Assembly (NCBI GenBank): GCA_003991915.1
Contig: RQTK01000007.1
Span: 327,528-391,527 of the forward strand
DNA length: 64,000 nt
From: Elysia chlorotica
Lineage: Eukaryota > Mollusca > Gastropoda > Plakobranchidae
Direction: 5' to 3'
The notes beneath the pieces were generated by a model, which saw only the letters and a list, made by a program, of their open reading frames with translations, was not told the origin of the DNA and made no database searches. Of this stretch, positions 10,543-25,338 are shown piece after piece (position 1 is the stretch's first letter; each line of letters starts with the position of its first letter). Both the position numbers and the translations under genes were made by a program.

Positions 10543-13500
10543 GGAGACGGGGTGGGGAAAGAAATGCAAGAAAGTAAATAAATTATCTCTCTGAGCAAGG
10601 GGGTACCTGCTCGAGGCTTGGACCCCGTAGCTTAACCGACACCCACATTGCTCTACAACTCTACAGTCATGCTTGTGTTCTTCTCTATGCGTAGGGAACC
10701 AACGAGCAGCCGTTAAATAATGACAGATGTTACGACTTTCATGCGCTTAACCTCATAACTATCCTGGTGTGGGTTTCAAACAAACCTTTCATTCGTTCCT
10801 TATTTTGGGACCACAAGTAGAATCTCCGTCCTAATGAACAGGAGTAAAGAGGGTAGTATGGTGAAAGAAAATAAGGTTTTAACAACAATAATTGATGTGT
10901 ATATGTCCTCCTAAGACATTCATTTTACAACATTGAACCTCTGTAGATGCCAATTTGTTCGGATATGTCGACAGAAAACATCCTTTATGTTCTAATTAAT
11001 TATGGGGCGGGGATAACACTTTGCAGACAAGAACGAAACAATAACACAGATTTATATTCTCAAAAGCCATGCGTTTAGCAGTTGGCAGCAAATGGTAAAT
11101 AATTTTGGGAAATGTGAATTATATGTCTCAAACAAGTTCGTTCTCTTATGAATGCAACAAAAATTAAACCAAATGCTTTTGATTCTCTCACTATGCATTT
11201 CTTTAGGATTTCTTAGTAATCAATAAGATATTAATGAGATATTTTTTAGATGCTACGATTATAATGGTGAACTGAATCTCTGCTCGACTTTTTTCTTCTA
11301 TGTTTGCTGCTCAATGGAATTCAAGCATATTAAGAGCTATGCACTTTTCTCACACTATATAAACTATCAATCTCTCAAGCATCAAATCAAGAAAAATATT
11401 GAGTGCAAATACAATCCCATGTTTACACAACACGCTGCATATTGATAGAGAGACAGTTAATCCTGATAATCTGAACATGGAGTCTTCTTCATAAAAACTT
11501 TGAACCTTTGATAGAGGTGCTCAAACAAAGAAAGAAAGATGTAAGGAAAAACATAAAACGGGACAGAAAATGAACAACAGGAAATCGAGTTCCTGTTGTG
11601 TAAATCGCTGTTTCCATACTAATCCGGCTTAGCTACCAAAGATCACAAGCATTTTAACGATTTATTGTTGTTATGCATCCCCATAGTTTCCATATAATCG
11701 AGATTTAGGATCATAAGTAGCACTTTGATGTAAACTACTCTTAAGCTATAAGAATAAGAAGGCTTAAGACGAGAAGTAAGATATCGTGAAGTTGTGCTTA
11801 CCACCCCTAGTCCTCAGTGATATAAATCTCGATATTTGTTGCACTGATCGAACCCCATTTTGATGTGTGTTCTGCTGTAACAAAAATAATGCTAATGTTG
11901 TCTTTGTATTAGTATATTCGGAGGATGTTTTTATCTGAACTGTGAAGACGTGTTCTCAATAAGGAAAAAAATTAATACGTAACGGTAGGGAATGTGCCCG
12001 CATGTGTGATTGTGGATTGTTAATCCTATAAATCCTTCCTAAACGAATTTTCTCGTTCTAAAGAATGTTTCTTGTACAAAACAAAACGATGGGTTTCGAG
12101 TCAAGGTCGTAGAAACAATAAACCTTTACATTGGTGGTTATTATTTGGTAAACAACGTTCAAAGACATTAATGATGCTTCAAACATCCACTGGCAAGTCT
12201 TTAAAGTTAATGCGTGAGCAATGCTGATACGTTGTCTGATATCACATTGAAAATTTCATGTGATCATAGGCATTTTAAAGAGATATCATCATGGCCATCT
12301 TTTTATTTCAAAGCAAATCACCATATCATCGCACCATTCACTACAGCTATATTTTGTCTTTAATCTTTACCAAAGCTGGGATTCGATGATTGAACTAAAA
12401 GCTGTGAGACGATATAAGCGTATTACCAATAACGCGATATCATCAGTCAGCTCTGATTAATCGGCCAGGAATCTCCTCCATAAGAAAGCCAATGAGCTCA
12501 AAATCTGTTTAAAATGAAAACAACACGGTTGCTGCGTTCAACGTTCTGGCTGAGTGGGTGCTGAGCAACCTACTGGAGCTGGAAACGCTGAAACACTGGC
12601 ATGTGAAAACATTGCTTTATAGAATAGTAATATAAGCACAAAAATAAGCACATCATTTACAAAAATATCATTACATCACAAACAGACAAAAACTATTTTT
12701 TACATTGCTTTAAATCTTTTGTGAAAGGATAGATCTAAGTGAAATAGATAGACAAAAGTAATGCAAAAACCGAAGCAAATGGCGATGATGAATAGATGAC
12801 TGCGAGACGTGTGCAACAAACATCAACATACTTTACGGGCGTATTTCAGTGAAATCTTAATTTTGCCTTGAATTTTTTACCTTTTCTTTGCCACTCTTAA
12901 CAAAACTTGCTAATCTTTTGAAACATGCCTTGCTTTGGAAACCTGTATAACAATCTAAAATTGTTTATCGTATGAAGTATACGTTTTCCCTGGATCGGGC
13001 CAACATCAGCTTGAGCCGCGCTAAATGCAACAGGACATTCAACTGAGGATCCGGGAAACCACGAAACCCACATCCAAAACGTGTGATCAACATCTAAAAA
13101 CGCGTGGGACATCCGTATCACAAAAACTGAACATTTTTAACGCCTACAACGTCACGCCTAAAGACTAATTTTGTCACCTGTCGAGCGATAGACTTAACAG
13201 ACCCAATGGCTTTGCACCTCTAAGGACCAGATTGTATAGAAGTCAATGATCTGGCTTGTTGTAAGCCTCTAATCAAGAGAGCTAATATGTAACCAACCAG
13301 CCTTCATTCCAAGTTGAGAATCTAAAAAAAAGAAGAAAAACATTCCCTTGACTCAAAATGTTTGGCCAGACAAGTGTATGTAATTTTATAAATGTATATT
13401 ATAATTTCATTTTATCTAAATATAAATTGTCCATTCTTTGCTGTAAATTTTAATTTTAATAGTAAGTTACATTGTTTGATTGCCCATATACTTTACATAA

Positions 13501-13939
13501 TATCAGTACCTACCAATGTTCCGTCATCTAATATAACTTTTTTCAACGATCTATTCTTGGAGTTTGATACCACGACCCCAGAACCTATTAAAATAGTAAT
13601 AATTGCTTAAAAAAGGTTTCTTTAAAAGTAAAAAAAAAACTTCAAATCCACTTAGTCACGTCAAAGAAATCAGAGAACCGACTAATGTTAATTATTAATG
13701 GTGTGGGATCTCGTAACAAGGACGGAGGTATAGCCGCGGAGCCCCAAATTGGCACGATCGATTCTGTTGCAGACATCGATATTCTTTTCCTTTAAACTAA
13801 TTCACTTCCTAATTCTAGAATTTAATCGTTCTCCTGTTACATTTGTCTAAAGTTGACAAACATTTCTCTACGATTTATCAATGTTTTTTCTTTATTTATA
13901 GTTCATTATTGGTGTTAAAATTTGACACTGTGATAAGTA

Positions 13940-14078
<139 letters not shown>

Positions 14079-15639
14079 TGTCTACCTAACTATCTACATA
14101 TCTATCGTTCTATCCATCTATATTTTTCTCGCTATCTATCATTCTATACATCTGGCTATGTAACTATCAATTATTATGACCTTTAGGCATATGATTGATC
14201 TTAACTTTTCACACACAATTTTAAGTTGCGTGATAATCTTGGAACCCCTGTTCTCCTGCGCTGACATGATTGATAAGTTAACTTTTAGTTGTTTATTATT
14301 TCTTAAAGAATGACTGATAAGGATTATTAGCTGACTGATCTGACTTTAATTAAAACGTACAACTCTGAGAAAATCCTTTATAAGCAATCATGCATTCCAA
14401 TTCATCTTTGAGGCAATTTTTTTTTAAAGATTTATGATAAGCGATGCTCATTATAACCAGCTTCAAGCACTCATTAAGATTATTACAAGAAAGAAAAATA
14501 ACAAAAACAATTTTTAAGAATAAAATAATATCTGAGAAACGGATAATCTGTGGACGTTTTGAGATTACTAAACATACAAACTAAAACGGAACTTTAGGCT
14601 TTCTGATAGCTTTTTAAGTAGAGTGAAGTCGATATAAAAAGCCAAGTGTAATAAGGAGAAAGTGAATTAAAAACATTCTTGAAAAATAAAATATGCAAGC
14701 TACCGCGACGTTGCCCTTACGGCCTAATAAATTATTAATCCAGCAAGGCATGTTGCAAAAAGTTGTAAATAATCATTAAAAAAGAAAAAAAATTGCGTTT
14801 GTCTCGGAGTTTCGAAAGGGCATGTCGTTTAGTTATTCTAATACTGTCAGATGAGACAGGTATTAATTTGCAATACTAAAATGACAAAAATGAGCTCTTA
14901 CAGTTACATAAGGATTTAGATATTATGTGTTTGGTAGTTGAACATATTTCAAGAGTAAAAGTGTGACATTGCGTACGCATAGACTAATCCTTAGTTGTGT
15001 TAACCAAATCGGCTGTTACCGACTTAGAGAAACTACTAGAAACTACTCAAAGTTAATTAGCATTTCCCCATTAGCTCGCACACATTTTGTGTGGGTTGAG
15101 ACGCTCTATACTGGCACCTTTTTGTATTGATTTACACATCTTCCGTTTCAAAGTTATAAAGTTGTGCGATGTGAAACGGTTAAGAAGAAAGGATGGCGAG
15201 TAATGTTCTTCTAATGACCTTCTTTGGTAGGCCTAGAGATTTCTAGATATGTGCTTTGTTTATATAATAGCAGATCTAGGTTTAGTGGGAGAAGATTGCT
15301 TGATGTTTTTTTGTAGGGAGAGGAGCGTTTATACTTCTGATTATGTTGTAACATGTTGTCACACTGAGTGCTGCTATTTTGCTGTTGTTGAGATCTATTA
15401 GAGATCTAGATAAATATTAATTTCCGATTTAGATCTAGACATTCTTGAGCTACCAGCTTCATTGAATCAACATCACAAAAAGTGTTGTTAAAATCATTTT
15501 TTTCTCTCTGTTTATTTGGTTTGTAGATTAGTTCTAATAGTCCCATTTTAAAAACAACACTATCGTGGACAGGGCCCAAGAATATCTGTAGAGAGCAGGA
15601 GAGTGAGAGGGAGAGAGTGCTCCCCTCTCCGGGTTTAAC

Positions 15640-15834
15640 ATATTCTAGGTTCCCCTGAGGGATCCTATACGGTAGACAGGACTCAAGACTAACGTTTGAC
15701 ACTTTTATATTCTGTCATCCCAAGATAGTAAGGAGACCTCGGATCCTGTCACCTTATACTGACACAGACTCGACCATTAGGAAAAAATGCGGTCTATTTA
15801 GGATTCGAAACGGCCAACTATCGACTTGGCTACA
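15640..15834 (-). mobile_element. tRNA-derived SINE copy, diverged
   Basis: Contains ACTCAAGACTAACGTTTGAC, CACCTTATACTGACACAGAC and GGATTCGAAACGGCC (antisense box B), ending in the antisense of a box A-like segment near GACTTGGCTAC. This is the same order of parts as the other - strand copies, with many substitutions. Confidence 0.65.
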
Positions 15835-18800
15835 TAATTATGGCCCTCACCCTTACCCGGCACATTCACGATGCATAGCATTCAGCATTCTCTAAACATA
15901 TTTGAGCAAAGGTAGACTATGCCTTTTTTCCTTAGATAAAAATACCTTTCTTAAAAGATACTGTACTATTACGCACACACATACACACAAAAACGAACAA
16001 CACACCAAGGAAAAAAAGGTGTAGCAGTATTATGGGCTTAAAAAACAAACAAACACAAAAAACGAGGCAGCACTTAATTCGATTTGCTACAGTTTAACAA
16101 ACTTTGAAGATTCCAAGTTACCGACCATAAAATTCAATTAGTACAAGACAAGCTCGATTGCATCTAACTTTTAAACAACCTGCGTGCTTGGAAAGGTTGC
16201 TAGAATGTCTTTCTTTTCATAAAGGAAGTAATTATTATAAAAATTTAGGTGCGACTTTTTATTATTGAATACTTTTTGTTTTTCGAGTGAGATTTGTTCA
16301 AGAACAGACTGAATGTAGATACAAATATGCACCTAAATATCCCTTTAAAACTGCCCATTTTATCTTGTGAATCCACAGTTTTAAACTCCATAACCTGTGT
16401 ATGAATCCTTGCATTTCAAAAGTTGGTAGTGAGACTTTAAATAATTGGTACAGCAGACTCAATAATCCCACTTCTCAGTTTTGTTTTCAAATAAATGTAA
16501 TTTAGATCGACACGACGTGTTATGCAATGCACATTTAAGCTGCATATTAAATTGTATTTTTGGTTATTATTTTATGCATCCTAATAGTCCTATTACATTA
16601 CATCTTATGGGTGAGTACATGTATTCTTAATAAAAACAGTCATCCGTTACGAAATAATAACTATTCGAAATCTTTTTCATTTTGATAAAGATGAGAATCT
16701 TCTTATTCGTGCCTCCCTTTGTAAATGTGAGTTTTACAAACTAATCAGCTTAAAGTAGAATGTCCCTGTGTCCATCTTTTTAACTTTTTTTTTACTTATG
16801 CCCAACAGAGTTGTAAAGTTCTCGGCTCAAATGGACACCACCAAGCAAAGCACCAAGAGATACTAATTATTCTCCCATCTGGGAACTCATGTGGTTCACA
16901 GAAGGCGGGAAGGACAAGCAGGCCTGACAGGAGGAAATGACAGAGATACAAAACCCACAATTTGGTTTAGTAGAGGGTGGCTTCTTTCAGGCACCTGGTG
17001 TTATTTGTCCTATATAGGGAGGACAAGTGACTGCAAAGTGATTTAGTCCAATAAATATACCATTTTTGAGATTAGTGAATAAAAAAAGAATGAGATCTCC
17101 AGATTCCTTCATTGTTATTTGATACTTTTGTGGAAGACTTGAATTATCTAGTAATAGTTTTGATTAGTATAAATTTACATTATTTTACACGGAAAGCGCG
17201 GACACCAGTCGCTTTTTTTGTCAGTTATATTTTTGTAAACCACCCAACGAGCAAGAAAAAAGAGGGCTTTTATGTGTCTTAATCCGGAAATCACGCCAAT
17301 AACAACTCTGACACACAGGGAAAGAGTGAGGAGTGAGAAAATCGTTCAGAAAAACTCTGAGTGCTTTTGATAGCAACCGCAACAAAAAATAAGCAGGTTT
17401 ATGTATTAAGTTTCACAAATACGTACACCATTTTTCTGCTCGAGAGATTGATGACATGAGGAATACGTATTTTACATAATTTGTTTTCTCTTTCACTTTC
17501 TCAACTATCTTACTCTACATCTATGCCATGATCTCTGTACTCTATCCCAGACTCTCCCTCTCTTTTTACTCTCCCACTCTTTTTCTACGTGCCTTTAATT
17601 TTTATTGTAGGTGATGTTTAAGTATTTACATAGGTAAAAAGATCTAAGTACAGTAAAACCCCTTTCTTTTTTAAACTTTTGAACTACATGTGGATCCGAT
17701 TCTTTGTCAATTCAAAAACCAAATTCCCCAATTTTCTCTATTTCCTGTGTTACTGTAATCACGGTGGCTAATCAACAAAAAAAGCATTTTTGTACATCCT
17801 GAGTGAAACAGCAGGAATCAATAATCAATCCATTAGCATGGTGTAAAATGTTTTTTACCATTTCCCATATATATTTAGATTGTCATTTTCCTGATTATTG
17901 CTTTTTTTTTAATGATTCTTGACGCCCACATCCTCCCCCACAGTTGGTGCTGGTATCTGGACCGAGATACAGAGATAGACTCATCATGTGAGGACCAAGG
18001 AAATGAAACAATAACTGTGGAGTCTTGGTGTGCGCTGCTGGCTTCTGTCATAACACCAGACACTCCCAGTCCCCCGATCTCCGGTCTCCCACAGTGTGTC
18101 CAGGAAAGCTTCACGCGGCTCAAGGTGAAAAAAAAACTTGAATTGGTTTCCCTGCAGGATTGACATAGAAACCATTGAACTGGTTTTCCCCGGTCAAGAT
18201 TTTTGCTTCTCTAATCAATTTTTAGTTCTTATGTGGCCAAGAATAGTGAAAAGTACGAAATCCTTAATTTTATACCCGTGTAACCTCCGCAAAAGTCATT
18301 GTTCATGTCTCATGAATGTTGTGTTTTGAACTTAATTTTTTATAACAAGATTCATTGGCATTGTAAGGTTGAGTGCAAAAGTTTAAAAAAGTAAGAAACC
18401 AACACAAAATGTCGGTTTACTGCTACATATATAATACATTGTTGGGTGAAGTATACAGGCTTTCATGTGTCTAAATCTATGTTTCATACTTTTACATGAA
18501 ATGATTGCGTGTTTTTCCTTTCGTCGTGATGAACTTTAAGCTTCAACCTAGTCACACATTTCTTTTTTGTAATTCTGCGTGACTGCTTGTTTCATAAAAA
18601 GACTTTTCACGTGTAAAAACTTTTCTCTTTAAATCTTTACTTTTCCCCTTTACTTTGAGCACTTCACTAAAATTCCTCTCATGCTGTGTTTATCCGATGT
18701 CGTTAATTTTCCTTCCCCTCTTTCCACTTCCCACTATTTTTCTGTTTATTCTTTTTTTCCCTTCTCTTGCACATTACGTTTGACATGTTTTTCTCTAACC

Positions 18801-21068
18801 ATTAAATTGTAATATTCTTCTCTTCAAGTTTTGAAAGCCTTTAGATAATTTTCATGGATTCAAACATAAACGTTTATCTGACCCTTTTTTATGAGCCAAT
18901 ATCGATTCTCCTCATCGATGAAATTTTTGTTCATAGAACACAGTTCACAAAGCACGACTAATTTGACCTTTTGAACAAACGGATTCGATTTGTAACCCCC
19001 CCTTTTTTCCTCTGTCTGTCTTTCTGCCTGTCTGTATGCCTGTCTGTCTGTCTCTCTCTCACCCATTCTCCTTCTCACTTTCCAGAACCATCAATTTTGG
19101 AGGCATCTCTCCCGTCCAAGTCCTTAAAAATTTTTTTAAAATCTATTTTGTTTTTAGCATGTAAAGCTAGTGTGTAACTTTATACATGCAAAGCAATACA
19201 TCCCATGGCAAACCTCCAGTTTCTAACTAAAATCAAATCAGCTGAGTAGTGAGTGTACTCATAAAGCCATTGATAAAGTACTTGAAAAGACCACTAACTC
19301 ACATGAATCGCCAAAGTACATAACTTCTTTCTCTCTGGTGGCTCCTCTTTTCTTTCTTTCATAAGTTCTTTTTTCTAAATCATCTGCTGCCATGAATAGT
19401 GGTCGATATTCTCCGGGGAAAGGGCCGGATGTAACCCTTGTTTTTACCACATCAGCTCTGCAAGCCAGAATTGGCCGGCCAGAAATTACAGGGCACATCC
19501 CAGCCTGGCGGCTTAATCCATTTATCCCTGTACATGCTCCACGGTGACGTAACGCTCCGCCCGCTAACTGGTCATTTTGGAGCAGGTGAAAATAGGAATT
19601 ACGCTGTCTGTCTCGCTTTAACCCGAACTTTGGTCCGCCTGGCCAGCCCGCAACACGGGATACAAGATAAAAAGGTCTGGGATCGAATGAAAGACTTTGT
19701 TAGAAATCGGATTAGGAAAACAAACCAAAGAGAAACTGTTGTTAGGGTAATTGCATGGTTTTTCCATCCATTGTTTTTTTTTACCTTTAACTATTTTCAA
19801 TCCAATTACTGAATGTTATTTTTGGAAGTTGGACGAGCGATCGCTGTGAAACTCTTCGTAAGGCTTTTTAGAAAAGTTTCGAGGTGATTTATCTTGTAAA
19901 TTAAAAAAAAGAAGACTTTGGTTTCATATACTTTACCTGACATTAGACGCTAGTGTAAACCACAATACTCTTGTGAATTTGTATCCGTGAAATAGAAAAG
20001 AGTAAAAATACAACCACAAACCGTTACCACCGACACGTATATGGGTGATGGGGATAATCAGTCTGCAAAGTCAGACAGAATAGAATTTCTTTACTGATAT
20101 TTCGGTTTCATATGTTAGATTGGTTAAATAAGAATGACAGGAAACTAAAAATGTATTTGAAAAAATTGAAGGCTCAAAAGATGGCATCAAAAGTAACAAA
20201 AAAGGCTTATACTTTTATTTAAATTACAAGAGGATCTATCTATGCACAGAACATTTACAATTATGTATTATTTTACGATATTTCCTAAAAGTATAATTTA
20301 ATGAGAATTCCAAATGATTGTAAATGAGAAACATGACGCTTACGACAATTATCTTTCAAATATTGTTTCTTCGATAATTGAAACAAATTTAGAAGTTATC
20401 GTCAAAATACACAACTTAACACTGAATAGATCAGAAAAAGGTTTAATATTTAAAGAAAAAATCTCAATTGACAGACTGACAGAAATCCTATCTTTTACAT
20501 TGTAACGAATAGACAACGGAATAAATATTTGTGTGGGATGAAAATATTTTCGTTGTTCACTGTTTACTCAGATTTTAGCAAACACGACTGCTAAACGGCA
20601 GACAAGGAGATAACTGGAAATAAAGAAACGAGATGTATCATACTTGGATACCTGACCAATAACGTTGCGCGTTAACCTGTCCATTTTTCGGTGATATCAA
20701 ACTCATTAAAGGGCCAGAGAACGTGGATTAACAGGAGAAGTCCACAGAATTGAGAGAAATATGTAATATTCTAACACAGCCGCTTCCTTAATAAACAATA
20801 CGAGCATAGGCTATGGGCTTCATTCGCTCAAAGCATTGTGGGAGTTCAGTTTCTGCCAAATTTAAAAAGGCAAGGATCAGAATATTACATATTATGAAAA
20901 ACTTTGACATCAATGTTATATACTTCAACAATGACTGGTCTTATATTCCACTTATCACTCTGCACTTAAATTATGAAGGTAAAAATATTTAAAAAGAAAC
21001 TCGAATATATCTTACGCATCTTTTATTAAAGATACTATTTGAAAAAGAAAAAAACAGGGAACACCATC
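15835..21068. other. Mostly unassigned non-coding; two GC-richer islands
   Basis: AT-rich background with GC-richer stretches at 17935-18130 (listed separately as a possible exon) and 19430-19690. The second has a splice-compatible open frame but no recognisable domain (see rejected items). TCTG/TCTC-rich sequence lies at 19005-19065. Confidence 0.35.
17944..18124 (+). CDS. Possible unassigned coding exon
   Basis: A pyrimidine-rich tract ending CCTCCCCCACAG (AG at 17942-17943) and a donor CTCAAG|GTGAAA (18125) bound 181 bases of distinctly higher GC than the surroundings. The frame starting one base into the exon is open throughout: WCWYLDRDTEIDSSCEDQG, then NETITVESWCALLASVITPD, and ends in SFTRLK. 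I do not recognise any family. The acceptor is phase 2, so it cannot follow the FGFR Ig exon at 4524 (phase 0) directly. The - strand is also open over this interval, so strand is not secure. It may be a gene nested in the intron, a diverged transposon piece, or chance. Confidence 0.22.
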
Positions 21069-21142
21069 TAAAATCGAACCGCTGACATCCACCCTAAGAA
21101 TTCAGAGTACCAACGGACCAAGCAATGGGCGCTGCAACACAC
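21069..21142 (-). mobile_element. tRNA-like fragment (SINE head remnant)
   Basis: Reverse complement reads GCGCCCATTGCTTGGTCCGT followed by TGGTACTC and later GCGGTTCGATTTTAG (box B-like). No SINE body is attached on the left. Weakly preserved. Confidence 0.35.
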
Positions 21143-21699
21143 GAGGACATTTAGCAAAGAGATTGATGAGCCTCTTGGACAGATTCATTTTGGTATCTGG
21201 TCAATGCACACAAGAGAATACTTCAAGGAAACTCGAAAAGCTGGGGAACATTAATGTATGGCCACAGAGCAAATCTGTTAAGAAAAGTAAACACTTGTAT
21301 ATATCAAGCTTCCTAATTTTGACATGGGTCATCCTCTTAACTCCATGCAGATTAGGACTAAGACTTTGCTATCGCCAGGAGAGCTATTATACGGCATATG
21401 TTGTTGAAATCTCAGTGGATACAACTACCCTTAAACCCATTCTCAGTGGAATTCTCAAACATGGTGCCTGCGAAACTTGATTTAGATGTTGATGTAAATT
21501 CATGTCACTGATTATTTGAGCTTCCTGGTCAGAAGAGAATTTTCAAGGGAATAGCATGATTTGTTTAAGATAGGAAATATAGTGATGAGTAATGGACAGG
21601 ATAGCTGTTGGTAAAAGGAATTGATGGACTAAATAATGATCTTTTCAGACCATTTTGAAGTCCAAACCCAGGGTTTGTTTAGCTTCTTCGTTCTTCGAA

Positions 21700-21830
21700 T
21701 TCCAAAGTCTATAACAAGGCTATATTGCGAACGGGTTTCGTGACTAAAGTCTGGCAATTTTACATGCTGCTATGCAGAGACAAAAAGAGGATATTGGTCT
21801 TCTGCCCCAACCGATCAAACCAATTACGGT
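21700..21830 (-). mobile_element. SINE body fragment
   Basis: Contains GACTAAAGTCTGGCAATTTT, then ACATGCTGCTATGCAGAGAC and CAACCGATCAAACCAATTAC, matching the inverted SINE body module. The tRNA-like head is absent, so the copy is truncated. Confidence 0.6.
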
Positions 21831-22974
21831 TGATATGTGTTCATTAACCAAGCTTGAGACATTTTTTTAGCATGTAAAAGTTGAAATCTACACCCTAGAA
21901 TCAAATAAGTACATAATTATATATAGGAAAAAAAAGAAAACAACCAAAACAAAACAAAACAAAAGCAACAACCCAGCAACATGCGGTTTGCATCTAGCAG
22001 TAAAAAAATAGCAGACCAAAATAACCGATTTGAACACAGTGAACACATGTTTTGCATAACGAAGGTAACGGTTACAGTAATTTATTAATTTGCTGCAGAG
22101 TTAAGACAGAACAATAGTTACTCAACATTGTTTTGAATAACTCAGCATACACAGTTCAATAATTGGTGTTTAACTCCTTGTATACTTGTATCACTGACTT
22201 ACTTCTAGGCTTCTATCTTCGATAGGCGTAAGCAATGCGTTTCTAAAGAATGCTGTGAGTAAAGGAGCACAGGTCGTGTTCTTTTTTGTTTGTTTGGTTT
22301 GTCTCGGTTTTGAGTGTGTGTGGAAAGCAAAGATTATTTAAGAGATACAACTAGTTATTTTATTATTTGATAGTAAGCATCATAGTCTGTAGCATGGGAC
22401 CTCATACTAATGGTGTGGGTGTATTTGGGAGGGGGGATATTGCTCCTCAAAACTACTTTGTGTACACACTACTTTTATTACTTTTATGGATTAGGCGGAT
22501 CTTTCTTTTACAAATGCACACTTTACCTCGCTGCCTGGTACCAAACCAAACTGACTGAATTTTGTTAATTTCTCTATAAAGCCATCTCATCTCATGTCAA
22601 ACTAAGCCTTTACATTTTTAAGTTCTGTAAAATACAATCATGGTTTTTATGTTTATATAAAAAACTTTTTGAATTTGATAGCAGTCCTAGACAGTCTACG
22701 TATACTATTATTTCGTAAAGGATCAATATGGTTTTAGCATTTTATAGACTTCGAGATTTAAGGTAAGATTTAAGGTAGTGGAAATCTCTATAGTTGTATG
22801 ATCGGTCTTCTCAAATTAAAAGAGTAAATAAAAAAGCATGCACGTTTTTTGTGGGCAGTTGTAATACAAGAGACTAAAAATTTCAAATAAAAAACAACAA
22901 CAAACAGTTCCATGATATGTAAATGCCCCCCCCCTCCCCCAAGACACCCCAAAAAACAACCAAAATAAAAACAA

Positions 22975-22976
22975 CC

Positions 22977-23053
<77 letters not shown>

Positions 23054-23122
23054 AAACAACAACAACAACAACAAAACAAAAACACAAAACACAAAAAACA
23101 ACAACAACACACACACACACAC
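22975..23122 (+). repeat. (AAC)n trinucleotide microsatellite with (CA)n end
   Basis: About 100 bases of perfect AAC/CAA/ACA followed by interrupted units and a short (CA)n. Poly-Asn, poly-Val or poly-Cys translations are artefacts. Confidence 0.95.
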
Positions 23123-23703
23123 AAACAACAAAGCAACCAAAACAGAAAACAATAGCAAACAACAAATAATAAAAAATAATTTTAAAATCTTGTTTAAATT
23201 GAGATGAATGTTATAATATAACTGGCGGGAAATCTGAAAAAAAGCAACCCAATAAAACTTACAAAAAAAGCCAATCCCTCTATCACCTATCTTTTTTACG
23301 GTTTTAAAATTCTTTATCATGACAATGAAATAAATATATATTAAAAACTCTATTTCATTTGGCAAAGAAAGCAAATACCTTTATCTTAATTTTGACCAGC
23401 TGCGCCAAAAGCAGAGCAGATTTTTTCAAAAGGTCTTGAAAGAAACTAAACTGTATCAAGACCTTAGGTTCTTTCAAGGAAATGTTTTTCAAGGAACATG
23501 GGCACTTGAGTTAAAAAAAGAAGAAGCATGTTAGGAAAGATAGGTGGTAAAGATGCAAAACTTTATGAAACATGCAAAGAGTGTCAGAGACAGACAGACA
23601 GACAAACAGTCAGACAGACCGACAGACTCTGCATGATTCTGAAAGTAAGAAAAGAGTAGCTTGGAAACGATGTGCTAAATGAATAGAGAGAGTAAATGTT
23701 AAG

Positions 23704-23707
<4 letters not shown>

Positions 23708-23761
<54 letters not shown>

Positions 23762-23790
23762 TGAGGCAGAGAGTGAGACAGAGAGAGATA
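23708..23790 (+). repeat. (GA)n microsatellite
   Basis: A pure GA stretch with one A insertion, then degenerate GACAGAGAG units. Confidence 0.92.
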
Positions 23791-25119
23791 CAGAGGCTTT
23801 CACACAGAATTAATGATTTCAAATCGGATATTGCTTAATGCAACATAATTATTAACGGTTTTTAGTATTTGAGTTGCTTTTCCTACTCTTTTCGTAAATA
23901 CTTCCTGATATCCTTAACAGTATCAGGTAATTTAATATTATGGCCTCAACGCCTTGAATTAATGACAGTTTTCTCCTGCCTGCTGTTTATTCTCGCCAGA
24001 CCAATGTTGATGGATTGATCGTTTTTCCCTTCATTCATTATAATTGGCAGAGAAGAAGACTAAATCCGTCCCATTTTGATCTAACACTAACATGACTTAT
24101 GTGCACTAGATGATTGCCTCGTAGCCAAGGCCAAAGCTGTGTATCTCATTTCGAGGTGAACAAAGATAATGACCTTGTAGAGATATGCGACAATAGTAAG
24201 TGATAGGTTTTATCTTATTTCGTCCTTATGTTAACCGCACAAGAAAATATATTTATTTAATTTATCCCCAAATTAAATCTATACAAGCAACATGACACAC
24301 TGTATGAAGTAAATCGAACTCCGATAGTGTCGGGTAGTATGTCAAGGTAGAAAAATGAAAGCTTGCTAATAATTATGATGTACATTGAAGGTTGATCAAC
24401 TCACGCATTGATCAGAGGAACGCTAACTAAGGGAGGAAAAACAGTTGCAGTTTCGACTCGTAATTATTTAGTTTTGAGGGCTGTTTTATGTATAGTGTAA
24501 TACACGAGAAAAGTGAAACTGTACACATGTTAAATAAAAAGTCAAATGAGGACCAATATGAAATGTAAAGACATTAGTTAATGTTTTCTTTTTAAAAAAC
24601 TGGCTGGGTGAATGTTATTAGTTGTAAATTTTATAACAAAAAAATTTAGCACTGTTATGTTTTCAAATATTAATGATAGTTATAATTCACACAATCTCTC
24701 TAAATAAGTTCCATTGGATTCATTTGTTTTATCGTTTTTGCATAGCTGGAACTTTACAGCTCTCTCACTTTCAGTTAATCCGTATACGTATACGTCTAAC
24801 CGTCAGTTTGTCTATTTGCATGCCCGTCTGTAGTCTGTTACTCTCCATTCCCCATCTGTTTTTTAACTCTTCCTCTGTGTTTCTTTCTCTAATTTGCTCT
24901 CCTACCCCGTCTCCTCCTCTTCCTCTCCCTCATTCTCTCTAGCCCTCTCTGTGTGGTTAATTTTACGTTCCCTAAGTTTCGGAGGAAGCAACTACAGAGT
25001 GAATATCTCTTTCATGCTCTACTTTACTTTATATCTCTAGTGAAATGCAACCATATTCAAATGTAATTTTTTAGTTAGAGTCGGAGATACGTAGCTTAAT
25101 AATACCTATACAGTATACA

Positions 25120-25338
25120 GAGGGAAAGAGAGAGAGAGAGAGAAAGGGAGAGAGAGAAAGGGAGAGAGAGAGACAGAGGGAGAGAGAAAGGGAGAGAGAG
25201 AAAGGGAGAGAGAGAGACAGAGGGAGAGAGCGAGAGAGAGAGAAAGAGAGAGGAGGAAAAAAGGGAGAGTGTATGCGTAAGAAAAGAGATAAATGAGAGT
25301 GAGAGATAGAGATAGAGAAAGAGAGAGAGAAGGGGAGA
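25120..25338 (+). repeat. GA-rich degenerate microsatellite
   Basis: A purine-only tract of more than 120 bases made of GAGA units interrupted by GGGA and GACA, including a duplicated segment (GGGAGAGAGAGACAGAGGGA occurs at about 25160 and 25205). It could form a homopurine/homopyrimidine triplex, but nothing more is shown. Confidence 0.9.

Noticed and set aside
19456-19746. Phase 0 to phase 0 open stretch that could follow the FGFR Ig exon
   Set aside because: Acceptor ACCACATCAG and donor AGG|GTAATT fit, but the translation has Y-A-V-C instead of Y-x-C and no core D-x-G before it, so it is not the missing half of the Ig domain. It shows no other domain.
22788-23374. Overlapping Cys-rich, Val-rich and Leu-rich open frames on the - strand
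   Set aside because: They translate the (AAC)n microsatellite. No splice sites or domains flank them.
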